Positions 47,553 through 60,439 of a stretch of 64,000 bases of DNA are shown here, one piece after another. Position numbers and translations under genes: made by a program. How positions within the stretch are numbered: the stretch's first letter is position 1; each line of letters starts with the position of its first letter. The notes beneath the pieces are model-generated. The model searched no databases, was not told where the DNA came from, and was given only the letters and a program-made list of their open reading frames with translations. The stretch is from NCBI GenBank assembly GCA_032622095.1, contig CP136063.1, forward strand, positions 89,507,980 through 89,571,979. Reading direction: 5' to 3'. This stretch comes from Siphonodentalium dalli (taxonomy: Eukaryota > Mollusca > Scaphopoda > Gadilida > Siphonodentaliidae).

Positions 47553-48919
47553 GAGTTCATATGATCCAATAAATAGATCGCCCTGTTTTCTCAATTTGTG
47601 TGACACTTCACTCTGAACATGTCATAGGTGTTCAATTCAATCAAATCAACTGCAGTTGTGACATCAGATAAAACTCCAATTCCTGCCGAATCAGCTGACA
47701 TTTTAATCAAAGAGTCGCATAAATGTCACTTCACTGAACTCAAATTTATATTCCCCATCAAGCTGTGAAATTGATTGAACAGACAAAAGCAATTTCTCAA
47801 TCTATTTCAAAGTTCAGCAAAAAACAGATATTATATTAAGGGAAGGCCCAGTTTTTCTATCCAAAATTGGTCCAAATTTTTATTAAACAATAACTCTGTC
47901 GCTGCCAATCTTGCATAAATGCGAGTTAACCAGTCGCTGCCAATAGCTCATTTATGCGAATCTGGTACAAGGGATGTAATTCTATTGTTTTGTTGCATTA
48001 CGAAGGGGGTTCGGTTATTTTCTAGAGTGCTGGTGCACACTGACAATTTAGAAGAAAAGAGTCAAGGTCATGCTACTCCTGAGGTTCTTTGAATACAGTC
48101 CAAGCCAGAATATAGCATTGACAAATTCACTATTGGTGGGATTTGATCGATATATGGTATATCTATTTACTATTGTATAATACTGCAATATATTTTCATA
48201 AGTTTCGCGTTATTAAATTTGGAACTGAAAGGCGACGCCATCTAATTCAGTTCTTTTAGTATCATAGTGGGGAATCACGTGGTTTCGAGTTGATGAGTAT
48301 CACGCATTCAAAATGGCAGAGGCGATCGAAAACGTGACCAGAAACGAGGAAAAAGGTAATAAACTAATATATGACATAAAACATAATTTCAAGCATATCC
48401 AAGATGGCCACCAAGGTCACGTGACCAGTATGATAACCCTATGACATTGAATGGGTTTCCACATCAGCCATATATACCCACATGTGAAGTTTCAACTAAA
48501 TACATCAATAATTACCCGATAGTCATTGCATTACCCATATATAAATAAAATAGTTGTATTTACATCCAGAATGCTTGGCACTAGGGGTATGTCCATGTGG
48601 TGGTGTGGCAGCAAAAGTGTTAAAGGAGGGGTTCGGAGACTCACTTGGCATGTGTAAAGCACTTGAGACCTCCATAGGAAATTGGTTTGATTTTGAATAA
48701 GCAAATTTGTGATCCACGCAAAGGGACAGTAATCTCATTCGTGTATCTGGGCAAGTTTGTCAGTTGCTTTACCGAGTGTTCAATGGTTTCTACATGCAGT
48801 TCAGTGGATTTCTGGATAAACTAACTCTCTGGGTGGTCTTTGTTCCACCACCAAAACTGACGTTATATGGCTTAGTAGCTGAAATATTGATAAAACACCA
48901 ATAAACCAAACCAAACTAG
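47553..48919. other. 1.4 kb without recognised gene
   Basis: AATCTTGCATAAATGCGAGT / AATAGCTCATTTATGCGAAT (47908-47960) is a short diverged repeat pair. A 71-codon minus frame at 48523-48738 is not recognised. Confidence 0.35.
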
Positions 48920-49197
48920 AGATGTGCCTGTCACAGGTGGGACTAAGGTATGCCCCCCTGTATAAAAAGTTTAAGTCGAAAACGGGGGATAACTCCAAAA
49001 AACGTCTGAGAGACCTCATAATCGCAGGTGCACAGGTTCCCATGGTACTAAATATCTGCTCCATGTTTAAAACAAATTAACAGAAAAATTGTAGGAAAAA
49101 AAGTTTGGACAAAATTGTGTCCACATATGGACAGACGGTACGATGGACGGATGGACAATGTGATTCCAGTATCCCCCCATGGCATGGCAATATACAC
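48920..49197 (+). repeat. SINE-like repeat P, fullest copy
   Basis: GGGGGATAACTCCAAAAAAC, ATCGCAGGTGCACAGGTTCC, CCATGTTTAAAACAAATTAA, GACAAAATTGTGTCCA, then GACGG-type runs and a CCCCCCATGGCATGGCAATA end. Confidence 0.6.
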
Positions 49198-49447
49198 TGG
49201 AGGTAATAACAACAAAGGGCCTTAACTCTGGTTAAAAATGGTGGGTGGAGCACAAATTTGAATTTGACCTGTATATTTTGTGCTGGTAAACTCACATAAA
49301 AAATTTCAATCAATTTCGGTTTCATTCAATCTGAAGTTATAATCCGGAAACCAAAAGCAAACGGACAGACAGACGGACAGCAAGACGGACGGACGAACAG
49401 ACCAATAACATAATACATCCCTGTTTTTTTTAAACAGGCATATAAAA
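49198..49447 (+). repeat. SINE-like repeat M, copy 3
   Basis: AACAACAAAGGGCCTTAACT ... AAACAGGCATATAAAA, with (GGACAGAC)n before the end. It follows directly on the P repeat. Confidence 0.6.
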
Positions 49448-50122
49448 GTGACATTTTACAATGAAAGTGGATTGATTTTGTCCTACATTTTTTGGCATTG
49501 TTATCTCCGTTATTTATAACAAACTTGGAAGCTGACATAGTATGAATACTTTAAACCATACAATGATACATTTAGATTAATAGGCTATATACAACTGCAA
49601 TAAGAATAATTCACTGAAAATGATAAACATAAATATATATATGATATATTATTCATAAACTGTTAGTCTTGGGGAATGAAAGGTAATTAAAATACAAAGA
49701 AGACAACACAGTTAATATGCCACATGCTTACAAGTAAAATATTTGGAAAATATATAAAGGTAATAAAGATAATCTAAATCTAGTAAAATAAGCAAAGAGA
49801 GTTACGAGAGAAAACATGCAGAAATCGTAAAGTTAAAATTCTAAAACTGAATATATTCTACCATGAGTCAAATAGACGTTGGCAATGTCAATCTTGAAGA
49901 CTCCTACAACAGTGCCGGAGCGAAGGAAATTGCGTGAGTGGAGCACCTACGAAACGAAAAGAAACAGAAATGTATATAATAATCAAAATAAAATAGCACA
50001 ATATGATTAAACCGGATGTTTTTTTATGTTTAAACTTGATCCACATTTTCGGAATGGTGGCAATAGGTTTGCTGGGAGTTCTTCTCACAATAATACAAAA
50101 CTAGGTTGCATGAACGTACTTA
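49448..50122. other. AT-rich, nothing recognised
   Basis: No repeat or exon evidence. Confidence 0.35.
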
Positions 50123-50371
50123 ATAACCCTTCCATGACAGGAGCTTCCTGAAATGTTTCGAAAACCCTGTGCCAATGCACATTCTCTTATATATGCGAGT
50201 CGATCATGCACCCATTAGAGAATGCATTGGCTTAATATTTACCTTCACCTTGTAAGCCAGTGCATTCTCAAATACATGCGTGGCTCCATATGGGAGACTC
50301 ACATTTATATAAGAGAATGCACTGGCACAGGGTCTTTAATGTTGCATTAGCGCAGCTCATGAAAGGGTTAA
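50123..50371. mobile_element. TTAA MITE family F, copy 3 (inverted)
   Basis: AATAACCCTTCCATGACAGG..., two hairpins of the shared module, GCGCAGCTCATGAAAGGGTTAA. Confidence 0.8.
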
Positions 50372-50712
50372 TAAACCGAATGTTTTTTGCTACATTTCTT
50401 CAAATACACTACATCAAATCCACCTCATTTCACTCATCAAGGTGGGCCATTTTTTTAGCGTAAAATCACTGCGAATTGCCAATTTCCATTTTTCCATGGC
50501 AATTTGTGATGACGGAGATTAACAGCCACCTGCATGTGTATTACATGTTGTTATTACAGCTATCGATCCTGCTGAAAATTGTATTACTATCATAGATCAA
50601 GGTAAGATAAATAATTAGAATACCCAATATAATAAGCAAATGTGTTTTCTGGACCATGCAGTCAATGCACAATGTTTTCACTTTAAATTTACATAATTTT
50701 TTATTAGTTGCT

Positions 50713-51088
50713 TTAACCCTTTCAGTGCCAGGTCCGATTTTTGTATCAACCCATATACCCTGTGCCAATGCATTCTCTTATATATGCGAGTCGACCATAG
50801 GTCGCCTCACATATATAAGAGAATGCATTGGCCTAACAATTTTTCATCATTTGTTATTATTTTTTACAATTTTTTACAATTTTAATAATTTTTTCTTATA
50901 TTCTTTAACAGACTTATTTTGCAGGTTTAGTGCCAGGGAATCTTAGTTTTAATGGGCATCAAAATTATTACTATGAATACTTGGTTTTATCCAGTTTGTT
51001 TTTAAATTCTTTTTTTATTTTATAGGGCCGATTTTACAGACCGTAAATTAGGGCCGATGAGATCGTCCCCTGGCACTGAAAGGGTTAA
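50713..51088. mobile_element. TTAA MITE family D, copy 2
   Basis: TTAACCCTTTCAGTGCCAGG ... CCTGGCACTGAAAGGGTTAA. Contains the shared hairpin and a longer, partly duplicated right part (TAGGGCCGAT twice). Confidence 0.88.
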
Positions 51089-51430
51089 ACAATTTTGAAT
51101 CATATTTAGTTAAAAGTAATAATTAAACCTACTGTTTTTTTTCCATAATGGTGACAATGTGATTCTCAGTGAAAATCGACAATATGCCAAAACAAACGGT
51201 AGCATTGTGTATTGAATATGTATCCTCTCTGCTCAAAATCACGGCAACATCATGGCGATTCTCATGTCGGTGATTTGAATCAATGCGCTGAAATTTAGAG
51301 TGGACTGATTGCCGCAATGAGTGAAATGAAGCTGTTTCATCTTTGATGTACTGTAACTTGATTCACAGTTTTGGAACTGCTGACAATAAGTGTGATGGGA
51401 GTTCTTCTAACAATCGTACCAGTCTGGGTT

Positions 51431-51575
51431 CATGTGCTAATGCATTTTCTTATATATCCCAGTCTCCCATAGGGAGCCTCACATATATAAGAGAATGCAC
51501 TGGCTTACAAGGTCAAGATAAATATTGTTAGGCCAATGCATTCTCTTATATATATGTGAGGCTCCCTACGGGAAG
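51431..51575. mobile_element. Family F, internal hairpins only
   Basis: Two hairpins around CTCCCATAGGGAG and CTCCCTACGGGA; the outer ends are missing. Confidence 0.7.
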
Positions 51576-51603
51576 CAACTCAACATCAATACTGTATGGT
51601 CTC

Positions 51604-51854
51604 TTAACCCTTTCTACATTAATTGGATTCTCCCACCCAGTTATAAAACTATACATTTAGAATGTGCTATTATTCATTTGAAGGTTTTTTTTGGTAAAAA
51701 TATGAAGGCGACAGATAATACAAGTTCAGAAAGAGTCCTATTTATTGTAGGAAAATGTTCAGATAATAAGTTTGGAATGTTTGTTGAAGTTTATATCTGA
51801 ACATTTCCTGAGGGATAACTACCATCAATGAGTATTTAGTATAGAAAGGTTTAA
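51604..51854. mobile_element. TTAA MITE family K, copy 1
   Basis: TTAACCCTTTCTACATTAAT ... AGTATAGAAAGGTTTAA. The right half contains a stem of AAATGTTCAGATAATAAG and CTGAACATTTCC. Loosely symmetric. Confidence 0.75.
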
Positions 51855-51959
51855 TGTGATTTCCAGTTAACGGAATGGAGAAAAATAATGGGGGAAAGAT
51901 AGGAGAGGAATATAACATGGAAATAGGAATTGTTTGGATTTTATACTGACAATGTGTAT

Positions 51960-52394
51960 CAAGCCTGAGTTTAGTGTGCCTACATTTGCAGAGTGAGGTC
52001 CCCAGAGGGTGAAGTTAGTGACCCTACCCTGCATAGTGGGCTAGCATCGCCAAATTAACCAACTTGGGAGCTCATTCTGCGTGGCCTTGTCTGCTATGGG
52101 AGACATAGACTCAGATTGAAGTTCCCACCAAACGGTGAATTTGTGATGTACACCCATTGGGAACCTCAATTATGCAATATTTCATCTGCCAATTTGGGGA
52201 TATAGAGAAACTAAACTAAAAAAGAAATAGAATCTATGTAAAGAAGTTTCTATAGAAATTTGATAATAAAGAAACTTTCCAGAGAAGATGAGGCCCAGCA
52301 CAATGATGCTAGCCTGTTATGTGGGATAGCATCACTAAATTCACCCTCTGGGGATCTCATTCTGCAAATTACAGGCACACTGTACTCAGGATTG
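51960..52394. mobile_element. hAT-like MITE B, long form
   Basis: CAAGCCTGAGTTTAGTGTGCC ... GTACTCAGGATTG; the right hairpin is partly deleted. The flanks AATGTGTA and AATGTGTT suggest the duplication but are offset by one base. Confidence 0.8.
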
Positions 52395-52683
52395 AATGTG
52401 TTTCATGAAAATTGTTGACCTATGCAATGTAATTCCCATTGCATATACAGGATGTTCGCAGTGAATACCAGAGATCCACGAAGTGTCGCAGCGATTCACA
52501 GGTGAGGTTGGAGGAATCTGCCACCATCTTGTTGATAATATACCATCGCGACTCGCCACTCAAGCTTTCGATGTTGAGTGGGTCACCGTGAATCACTTTC
52601 CCAAAGCAAATCCAATGGTGTTGAGTGTTTTGCTTTATATCATACTGTCGATGTATGACGCATTGAATTTGGTCACCAAAAAA

Positions 52684-52927
52684 TTAACCCTTTCTATACA
52701 TAATTGATTCTCCCAATCATTTATAAAAGTATATATCGGAATGGTCTATTCTTCATTTCGAGGGGAGTATCAGGAAATAAAAGCAGACGACAGATAACAA
52801 AAAGTGCAAAATTAATCATATTCTTTGGTGGGAAATTTTCAGACCATAGGTTGTTCGTTGAATTTATTATCTGAACATTTCCTGAGGGAACTACTCATCA
52901 ATGATTATTTAGTATAGAAAGGGTTAA
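52684..52927. mobile_element. TTAA MITE family K, copy 2
   Basis: TTAACCCTTTCTATACATAA ... TTTAGTATAGAAAGGGTTAA; TTAA at both ends. Confidence 0.82.
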
Positions 52928-53011
52928 AGTTGGATTTGATAACAAGAATGACACACTTTTTGGTTTGAAAAGGTTACATTTTATAGGTATCATTCACAGG
53001 CATAGTATGTA

Positions 53012-53181
53012 CAGTGATGCCCTAATTAACCAACTCCATAACCACAGCAGAATTATGGGTAACTTTTCAGGATTGGGGAGAGCTTTCCGATGAATGGCAA
53101 CAAGCCATATTTCCGACTAAATCCTGAAAAGTTACCCATAATTCTGCTGTGGTTATGGAGTCGGTTAATAGGGCATTACTG
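53012..53181. mobile_element. Palindromic MITE A, copy 19
   Basis: Left ATTAACCAACTCCAT and right ATGGAGTCGGTTAAT share the rare AACC and CCAT variants. TA flanks. Confidence 0.88.
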
Positions 53182-53389
53182 TACAAGCATTTTACGCTGG
53201 GATAGCACAATGGAGATTAGCCCTTCGATTCCTCGATACATATTGTTGGGTAGTTACTTGGTTTCCATTCTATCATTGAGGCTCACAGAAACATTTGAAG
53301 CATAGCAAGTAGGAGAACTCTATCTCTGAGATCGTCTGATTTGTTCTAAAAATTGCCCATAAAAATGTCCCAATTGATTGAATGTATTA

Positions 53390-53595
53390 CAGTAATGCTC
53401 TAAGTAATCGACTTCTTAACCACAGCAGAATTATGGGTAACTTTTCAGGATTTAGTCGGAAATATGGCTTGTTGGCATTCATCGGAAAGCTCTCGCTTTC
53501 CGATGAATGCCAACAAGCCATATTTCCGACTAAATCCTTAAAAGTTACCCATAATTCTGCTGTGGTTAAGGAGTCAATTATTTAGGGCATTACTG
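53390..53595. mobile_element. Palindromic MITE A, copy 20
   Basis: Both arms carry the rare TTGGCATTC / GAATGCCAA form. TA flanks. Confidence 0.88.
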
Positions 53596-53661
53596 TAATT
53601 ACTGGTAGCCATAAAGGTCTGTGTGTCAATGATTGTATGGTTTGTAAATGTAACATCATTA

Positions 53662-53892
53662 ATAACCCTTTCATGATGGGAGCTGCACTGGTGCAGCATT
53701 AAAGATCCTGTGAGAGTCTCTCATAGGGAGCATCGCATATAAAAATAGAATGCACTGGCCTACAAGGTCAAGTTAAATATTGTTAGGCTAATGTATTCTC
53801 TTATATAGGCGTGGCTCCCTATGGGAGACTCACATATATAAGAGAATACATTGGCATAGGGTTTTCGGAAGATCCAGTCATGGAACAGTTAA
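53662..53892. mobile_element. TTAA MITE family F, copy 4
   Basis: AATAACCCTTTCATGATGGG ... GTCATGGAACAGTTAA; two hairpins, the first shortened. Confidence 0.8.
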
Positions 53893-54625
53893 AGACGGTT
53901 ATTTGCCTGATGAAAGCTCTTCATAACCATGTAATCAACCAAGTAACTACCACCAACAAGTATACAGTTATCAAAGGAATAATCTGACACACCCCTTACT
54001 CAAGTCAGGAAGAGGAGCACAATTTAATCAACATGAGGGTGGAGCAGGGGGTGTTTGTGCCCAAATCCAAAACTATTGCTATAATAATGTATTTGCTTTC
54101 TTAGAATAGAGGACCTTAATTGTATGTTTATATGGAAGATAAATATGTGCTGAAAAAGTAGAAACAGAACACAATACTCCCAACAGAAAACACAGACTGA
54201 CGAAGATAAAGGGCACTATATAAGACTGAAACTATTCTACATTTGGGTTTGTACTGGAAACATAATCGGGGACAAAATTATAACAGCCACCAGGGTTCAC
54301 GCTAGCCAGAGATTTGTTTTGAATTTTGTTTGGCCATTTCTGAAATTTTTGGCCATTTTTCAGAAACCATAATATGGAATCGAGAAAACTGAAACAAAAA
54401 GTGAAATATAAAGAAACACGCACAAAAATAACTGATAAATTTAGAACTGGACAAAAGTGATAATTGAAACTTGAAATGTGCACGGATGGGAACCACAAAA
54501 ACTGAAATAGGTTTAGCTTAGTAGCTGGCAATGTATATCAATATAAATGAGAACTGATTGGCCTACATTGTCTCATTTTGAGACAACCTGTAACAGTCAA
54601 CTATTGTAATTTGATCAAGAAAGTA

Positions 54626-54840
54626 CAATAATTCCATAATTAATCGACTCCATAACCACAGCAGAATTATGGGTAACTTTTCAGGATTTAGTCGGAAATA
54701 TGGCTTGTTGCCATTCATCGGAAAGCTCTCCCCGAGAGCTTTCCGATGAATGGCAACAAGCCATATTTCCTGAACTAAATCCTGAAAAGTTACCCATAAT
54801 TCTGCTGTGATTATGGAGTCGATTAATTAGGGGATTACTG
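54626..54840. mobile_element. Palindromic MITE A, copy 21
   Basis: AATTAATCGACTCCAT on the left, ATGGAGTCGATTAATT on the right: matching variants on both arms. TA flanks. Confidence 0.88.
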
Positions 54841-54924
54841 TAGGCCATTCAGGATGCCAACAGTGTGAACCCCAACAGCCACACAGAATTCAAATCAATT
54901 GATGTGACATGTGCATAAAGTACA

Positions 54925-55360
54925 AGTCTGAGTTTAGTGTGCCTGTCATTTGCAGAATGGGGTCCCTAGAGGGTGAATTTAATGACGCTACCCCCACACA
55001 GCGGGCTAGCATCATCAAATTCACACTCTTTGGACATCATTCTGCATGGCCCCATTTGCTATGGGAGACATAGACTCAGATTAAAGTTCCCAAATGGTGA
55101 ATATTGTGATGTACACCCATTGGGAACCTCAATTATGCAATGTGTTGTCTGCCAATTTTGAGATGTAAACAGAAACTAAACTAAAAAAGAAATAGAATCT
55201 ATGTGAAGAAGTTTCTATAAAAATTTGATAATAAAGCAACTTTCCAGAGAAGATGAGGCCTAATCAGAATGAGGTCCTCAGAGGGTGGATTTAGTGATGC
55301 CAGCCTGCTATGAAGGATTGCATCACTAAATTGACCCTCTAGGGACCTCATTCTGCAGTT
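54925..55360. mobile_element. hAT-like MITE B, long form, right end lost
   Basis: CAAGTCTGAGTTTAGTGTGCC, two hairpins and the standard middle, ending at CCTCATTCTGCAG without the terminal repeat. Confidence 0.75.
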
Positions 55361-55897
55361 TCAAAAGAAAAGTTATCTAAACGATATGAAATTATTATGA
55401 AAATTGTTTTTAATTTGTCTATATTAAAAGTTGCATGACTAAAACTATACAATAAAATAAACATTTTAATATTCATTAGCAACTATTTAGAAAATAGATG
55501 AGTTTATTTATGACATAATATTCTTCACAGAAAATTAGATATATTGGCTGCATTGCCATTAAATTGGGCATATACAATATTAGTTCAAACGCAACATAAT
55601 AGAATGGTGTCATAAAAGGGGCTATTAACTACTGGTGCATATGTCATTCATTCCCCTGATGTTTCACATGTTTTTAAATCTTGATGTTCTGTGCTTGTGT
55701 TATTAGTGGATGCTACTTTTATCACTAAAGGCACTTCATTAAGGTAATTGTTGATACCATTCCAAAACTTCCATTATTAATATTGTGCATGAATCTATCA
55801 GGAGTATAACTATAGATTTGTATCGTGGTCTGCTGACCTCTGCAGTTCACGCCAATTCTTCACATGCACCTTATATATAGATCATGGCATTATACAA
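55361..55897. other. AT-rich, nothing recognised
   Basis: No element or exon seen. Confidence 0.35.
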
Positions 55898-56288
55898 CAA
55901 GAGTATTTCTAAGGCATGTGGTAATTCTAACAAAGGGCCATAACTCCAGTCGCAGGAGGAACCCAAATTCGAACATGACCTGTATTTTGTTATAGTAAAC
56001 TCACATGACAAATTTAATTCCATTCAGTTCAGACTTACTGAAATTATCATCTAGAAACAAAATTTGCATGCAAATTCCAACAAAAAAGTCCATAACTCTG
56101 GTGAAAATTGGCGGGCAGAACCCGAATTCGAACTTGACCTGTATTTTGTGCTAGTAAACCCACATACCATTCAGTTGAGACTATCTTAAGTTATCATCCG
56201 GAAACCAAAAGCGAATGGACCGATGAACAGACGAATGGACAGTCCGATAATAACTTAATATGTTTTTTTTTTAAACAGGCATATAAAA
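55898..56288 (+). repeat. SINE-like repeat M, copy 4
   Basis: CAACAAGAGTATTTCTAAGG ... AACAGGCATATAAAAA, with TTATCATCCGGAAACC before a GGAC-rich tail. Confidence 0.65.
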
Positions 56289-56410
56289 ACTTGTTTGTTT
56301 TGTGTGATACCATGCTTTATTACACACCTGTTGCTATTGGTTGATTTTATGTTACTTCAGTCAGTATGGTAACTTCAGCCAAATGCACTGGAGCGATCCT
56401 GATAACTTGC

Positions 56411-56673
56411 TTAAACCCTTTCATGACGGGAGCTGCACTGGTGCAGCATTAAAAATCCTGTGCCAGTGCATTCTCTTATATATGCGAATCTCCCATAGGG
56501 AGCCTCGCATATATAAGAGAATACACTGGCTTACATGATCAAGGTAATTATTATTAGGCCAATGCATTCTCTTATATATGTGAGGCGCCCTATGGGTGAC
56601 TCACATATATAAGACAATGCATTGGCACAGGGTTTTCATAAATTTCAGGAATCTCCAGTCATGAAAGTGTTAA
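56411..56673. mobile_element. TTAA MITE family F, copy 5
   Basis: TTAAACCCTTTCATGACGGG ... GTCATGAAAGTGTTAA; two well-kept hairpins joined by ACATGATCAAGGTAA. Confidence 0.88.
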
Positions 56674-57126
56674 TGTAAATGCCTTCATACCCAAAATCCC
56701 AATTGGTAATACGACAGTAATTTAACTTCATTTTGTGTTGAGTGGATTACTAGCTAGTTACAATTACCTGATGCTAAATAATATTAACTGTTGATGTGTA
56801 ATAAACACATAACCACACAGGCCTGTGAAGTAAATAAATGTTATCGCACAAGTTTGTTATGCCGCAAGTTACAAAGATGCGTCAACATTGTGCAATAACG
56901 CTCATCACATATTTCTGCGGATCTGTTTATCAAGGATGTGTGTAGAGATGGTGAGGAGGGCCAGCAGGACGTATTACACACCCCTTGCCCCTTGGGATAT
57001 AAGAGAAGGTATAACAAAGAATGAATTATTGGGTGTTGGTATTCAGAGACCTAAATCATAATATATTGAATGATATTTTGTCTATAAAGCTGGAATAAAT
57101 ACAATTTAAAATTGAAAATATGACAT
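56674..57126. other. Nothing recognised
   Basis: No repeat or gene evidence. Confidence 0.35.
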
Positions 57127-57134
57127 AAATCATT

Positions 57135-57552
57135 CAAGTCTGAGTTTAGTGTGCCTGTCATTTGCAGAATGAGGTCCCCAGAATGATATCCCACTATCAC
57201 CAAATTCACCCCCTGGGAACCTCATTCTGCTTAGACCTCAACTGCTATGGGAGACCTAGGATCAGATTGATGTTCCCGAGTTAAAGTTGGTGATGTTCAC
57301 CCATTAGTCACCTCAATTTATGCATTTTATCTTCTGCAAATTAGGGGATATTGAAACTCAACAGAAGAGCAAATTAACTAAAAACAATGTTAATGTAGAC
57401 TATAAACACTTCCCAAAAGATGAGGCCTAAAGCAGAATGTGGTCCCCAGAGGTGAATTTGGTGATGCTAGCCCACTGTGCGAGATAGCATCACTAAATTC
57501 ACCCTCTGTGGACCTCATTCTGCAAATGACAGGCACACTAAACTCAGACTTG
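57135..57552. mobile_element. hAT-like MITE B, long form with exact duplication
   Basis: CAAGTCTGAGTTTAG ... CTAAACTCAGACTTG flanked by AAATCATT on both sides (57127-57134, 57553-57560). Both ends share the C-to-T change at the fifth base. Confidence 0.93.
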
Positions 57553-57904
57553 AAATCATTATATTGGTGCAGGACATATATGAAATTGATGTTTGTTTTA
57601 TGCATGTTCGAGCAGCGTGAATGTAATTTTGTTGGGCACATTATGTTAAGCTTCAAAAATTCTCTGTCCATATATCATCCATTCTCCTTGAAGATGCAGA
57701 CAGCCACCAATCATTTTTTATTGAATGCGATGTTGAAGCCAATAAAATAGCATGTTACAGTTGTTACCGGGAGAATGACCTTTGGATATTTGATATTGAT
57801 TCCATAAATCAAACAAAATTGTTCGACATGTTAAATATTTTGACTCAATTTTTCAGTTTTCCTCAACAGACTGGCAATTTGTAGCAGTATGCCCAGTTTA
57901 GTAA

Positions 57905-58340
57905 TATCCTTTCATGGCTGGAGCTGCGCTGGTGCATCATTAACCCTTCGGCAGGGAATATGTCATATATGACATTATATCCATGCATGAATATATTTTT
58001 TCAAATAAACTGAGAAATATTGTAAAAATTGCTTATTGTAACAAATAAATGATAGAAACAACATTATTTAAAACACGAATAATGAAAATAGTAAATAATA
58101 AAAGTAATAATTTTTATCATTTTTTTCTTACATTCTTCAACAATTTTATAATTTTTTATCATTTTTTCTTACATTCGTTATCAATTTTTATCATTATTTT
58201 CTTTCATTCTTTAAAAAAAAATTACCATTTTTTCTTACATTTTTTAACAATTATAAAAAACAAAATAAAATTTGTAAGGCCATTGCATTTCTCGCATATA
58301 TAAGAGAATGCATTGGCACAGGGTTTTCGCAAATATCTAC
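57905..58340. repeat. Composite of family F pieces and T-rich tandem DNA
   Basis: TTTCATGGCTGGAGCTGCGC, TTAACCCTTCGGCAGG, a TCATTTTTTCTTACATTC repeat track (58117-58245), then half of the shared hairpin and GGCACAGGGTTTTCGC. Confidence 0.65.
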
Positions 58341-58486
58341 ATAATATCCATGATAAGTTTCCTTTTAGGAGAAGATTTTTTGAAGTTATGTACATGGTAA
58401 CATAATATTACCAAATCTACTGTAAATGTTGTTACACCACCAACCGTATGGCAACATAAATGTGCATGGATCTACCCACCAAAGCA

Positions 58487-58719
58487 TTAACCCTTTGAGT
58501 GCCAGGTCGATTTTTGTATCAACCCATATACCCTGTGCCAATGCATTCTCTTATATATGCGAGTCGACCATAGGTCGCCTCGCATATATAAGAGAATGCA
58601 TTGGCCTAACAATTTTTTTGTTTTTTTTGTTTTACAATTTTTTACAATTTTAATAATTTATTCTTATATTCTTTAACAGACTTATTTTGTACAGACTTTA
58701 TTTGGCACTAAAGGGTTAA
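58487..58719. mobile_element. TTAA MITE family D, copy 3
   Basis: TTAACCCTTTGAGTGCCAGG ... TGGCACTAAAGGGTTAA with one perfect shared hairpin. Confidence 0.88.
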
Positions 58720-58880
58720 AGATCATGTACCATTGCATTCTCTTATATCTGCGAGTCTCTCATGGGGAGCTTGCATATATAAGAGAATGCACTGGCTTAC
58801 AAGGTCATGGTAAATAATGATAGGCCAATGTATTCACACGGGGTTTTCGCAAAATGTCAGGAAGCTCTAGTCATAGAAGT
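58720..58880. repeat. Family F fragment abutting D copy 3
   Basis: ATTGCATTCTCTTATATCTG, GTCTCTCATGGGGAGC, then CGCAAAATGTCAGGAAGCTC. Its left end is replaced by the D copy. Confidence 0.65.
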
Positions 58881-59461
58881 GCGTCCAGATGTGCATCGGA
58901 GAAGGGGGGAGCATAGAAGAGCACTTACCCCTCCTGCCCTCCACCAAGGGGAGCATGGGGGGGGTGTCAAAGTTCCAATTCACCCTCTATAAAATAGCAT
59001 GAAATATCTTAAATATCAACAGAAATGTGAATTATTATATAGTCTACCAGCTTAATCCTTATTGAAGTACGAAAAATGTCATTTGCTTATCAAAATTGTC
59101 CTGTCTTTTCAGCATTGAATGCTTTACCTTCAACTAAAATGTGCCATTTCTGTGATTTATGCCCTCCCCCCTGCCCTTGGTTGCTTCTGTCACCCCTCCA
59201 CCTTCTCTCCCCTCTCCAATTTTGTGATCGGATTATTATGGGGCCAAATAGATGGCTCTCAAGAGTTAAGCATTTATTAAACTACACTGTAATGCCTCTC
59301 AAAACTAGAGGTGATTGTCCCTGTGGGACTATGGATACACAATGCAGTGCAATTAGACTAAATTAAGGATAGCCATATTAACATATTTGTTTTTGTTTTT
59401 TTTTTTGGGGGGGGGGGAATCCTATGGAATTCAATCTAGGATCAAATATTACATGTTGAGG
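58881..59461. other. No gene supported; C-rich and poly-G patches
   Basis: A CCCTCC-rich stretch (59160-59215) and a poly-T/poly-G junction at 59388-59418. A 96-codon plus frame here is not recognised. Confidence 0.35.
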
Positions 59462-59662
59462 AAAATTTCTACATTGAAAAATGGGGATAGCTCCACTAAA
59501 AAAAGTCGGATCCAGCACATAATCGCAGGTGCACAGGTTCCCATGGTAATAAATCTCTGTGCAAAAAAGTAGTACAAGCTCAGACAAAGTTGCGTTCATG
59601 GACGGACGACAAGCTGATTCCTATGCACACCCCAATAACTTTGTGACAAGGGAGGGGTATAA
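59462..59662 (+). repeat. SINE-like repeat P, copy
   Basis: GGGGATAGCTCCAC, ATCGCAGGTGCACAGGTTCC, CAAGCTCAGACAAAGTTGCG, GGACGGACGAC, CACCCCAATAACTTTG. Confidence 0.6.
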
Positions 59663-59819
59663 TAATATTATTGTTTTACTAACAGAGCCAGTTGGTTAAA
59701 ATATATAGTTGTATGATTTTTTTATGATTTAGTTGTCAGTTCACTGAAGCCTTTCAGACCATTGTTCACTAATCAACTCTCTCTGTCTCTAATATAAATA
59801 ACGAAAAGCTTCATAGATA

Positions 59820-60020
59820 CAGCAATGTCCTAAATAATCGACCCCTAAACCACAGCAGAATTATTGGAAATTTTTCAGGATTTAGTCGGAAATATGGCTT
59901 GCTATGGCTCTCGGTGAGAGCTTTCCGATGAATAGCAACAAGCCATATTTCCAACTAAATCCTGAAATATTTCCCATAATTCTGCTGTGGTTAAAGGGTC
60001 ATATACTTTGGGCATTACTG
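59820..60020. mobile_element. Palindromic MITE A, copy 22 (asymmetric subtype)
   Basis: Left AATAATCGACCCCTAAACC, right GGTTAAAGGGTCATATACTT; TA flanks. Confidence 0.85.
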
Positions 60021-60439
60021 TAAATGAAGATATCATGACTGATTTAAAGTTCCCTAACTCAGTTGCCCAAAGGCTCATCATGATATCGGTAAAATTCACT
60101 CGATAAGATCAACTCTATGGTCTCCATTAATGCATTGAGATTGTCCATCAGCAATATGCCTCCATTGGGAATGCCTGGTTCGAATTTAATCTGAACAAAC
60201 GTCATCATCGATCAGACGGAGTGGAAATATTTGTGCAAATTTTGCATGATACCACTTAAGACAGCATATTAGAGTTGGCAGTGTGAAATCCCTATAGACT
60301 GGGTACCAGTTTATTGAAATAAAGGTTGTTTGTCTGCTATTCGATAGGCTAGTGATATGCCGTCTGGTAAGGTTAGGCATCCGATAATGATCCATAATCA
60401 AAGGTTATGGCAGGGTGACCAGACATTATACACGGACAC

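Noticed and set aside
48523-48738. 71-codon minus-strand frame as a C2A exon
   Set aside because: No ferlin motif, and the 5' end falls in unremarkable sequence.
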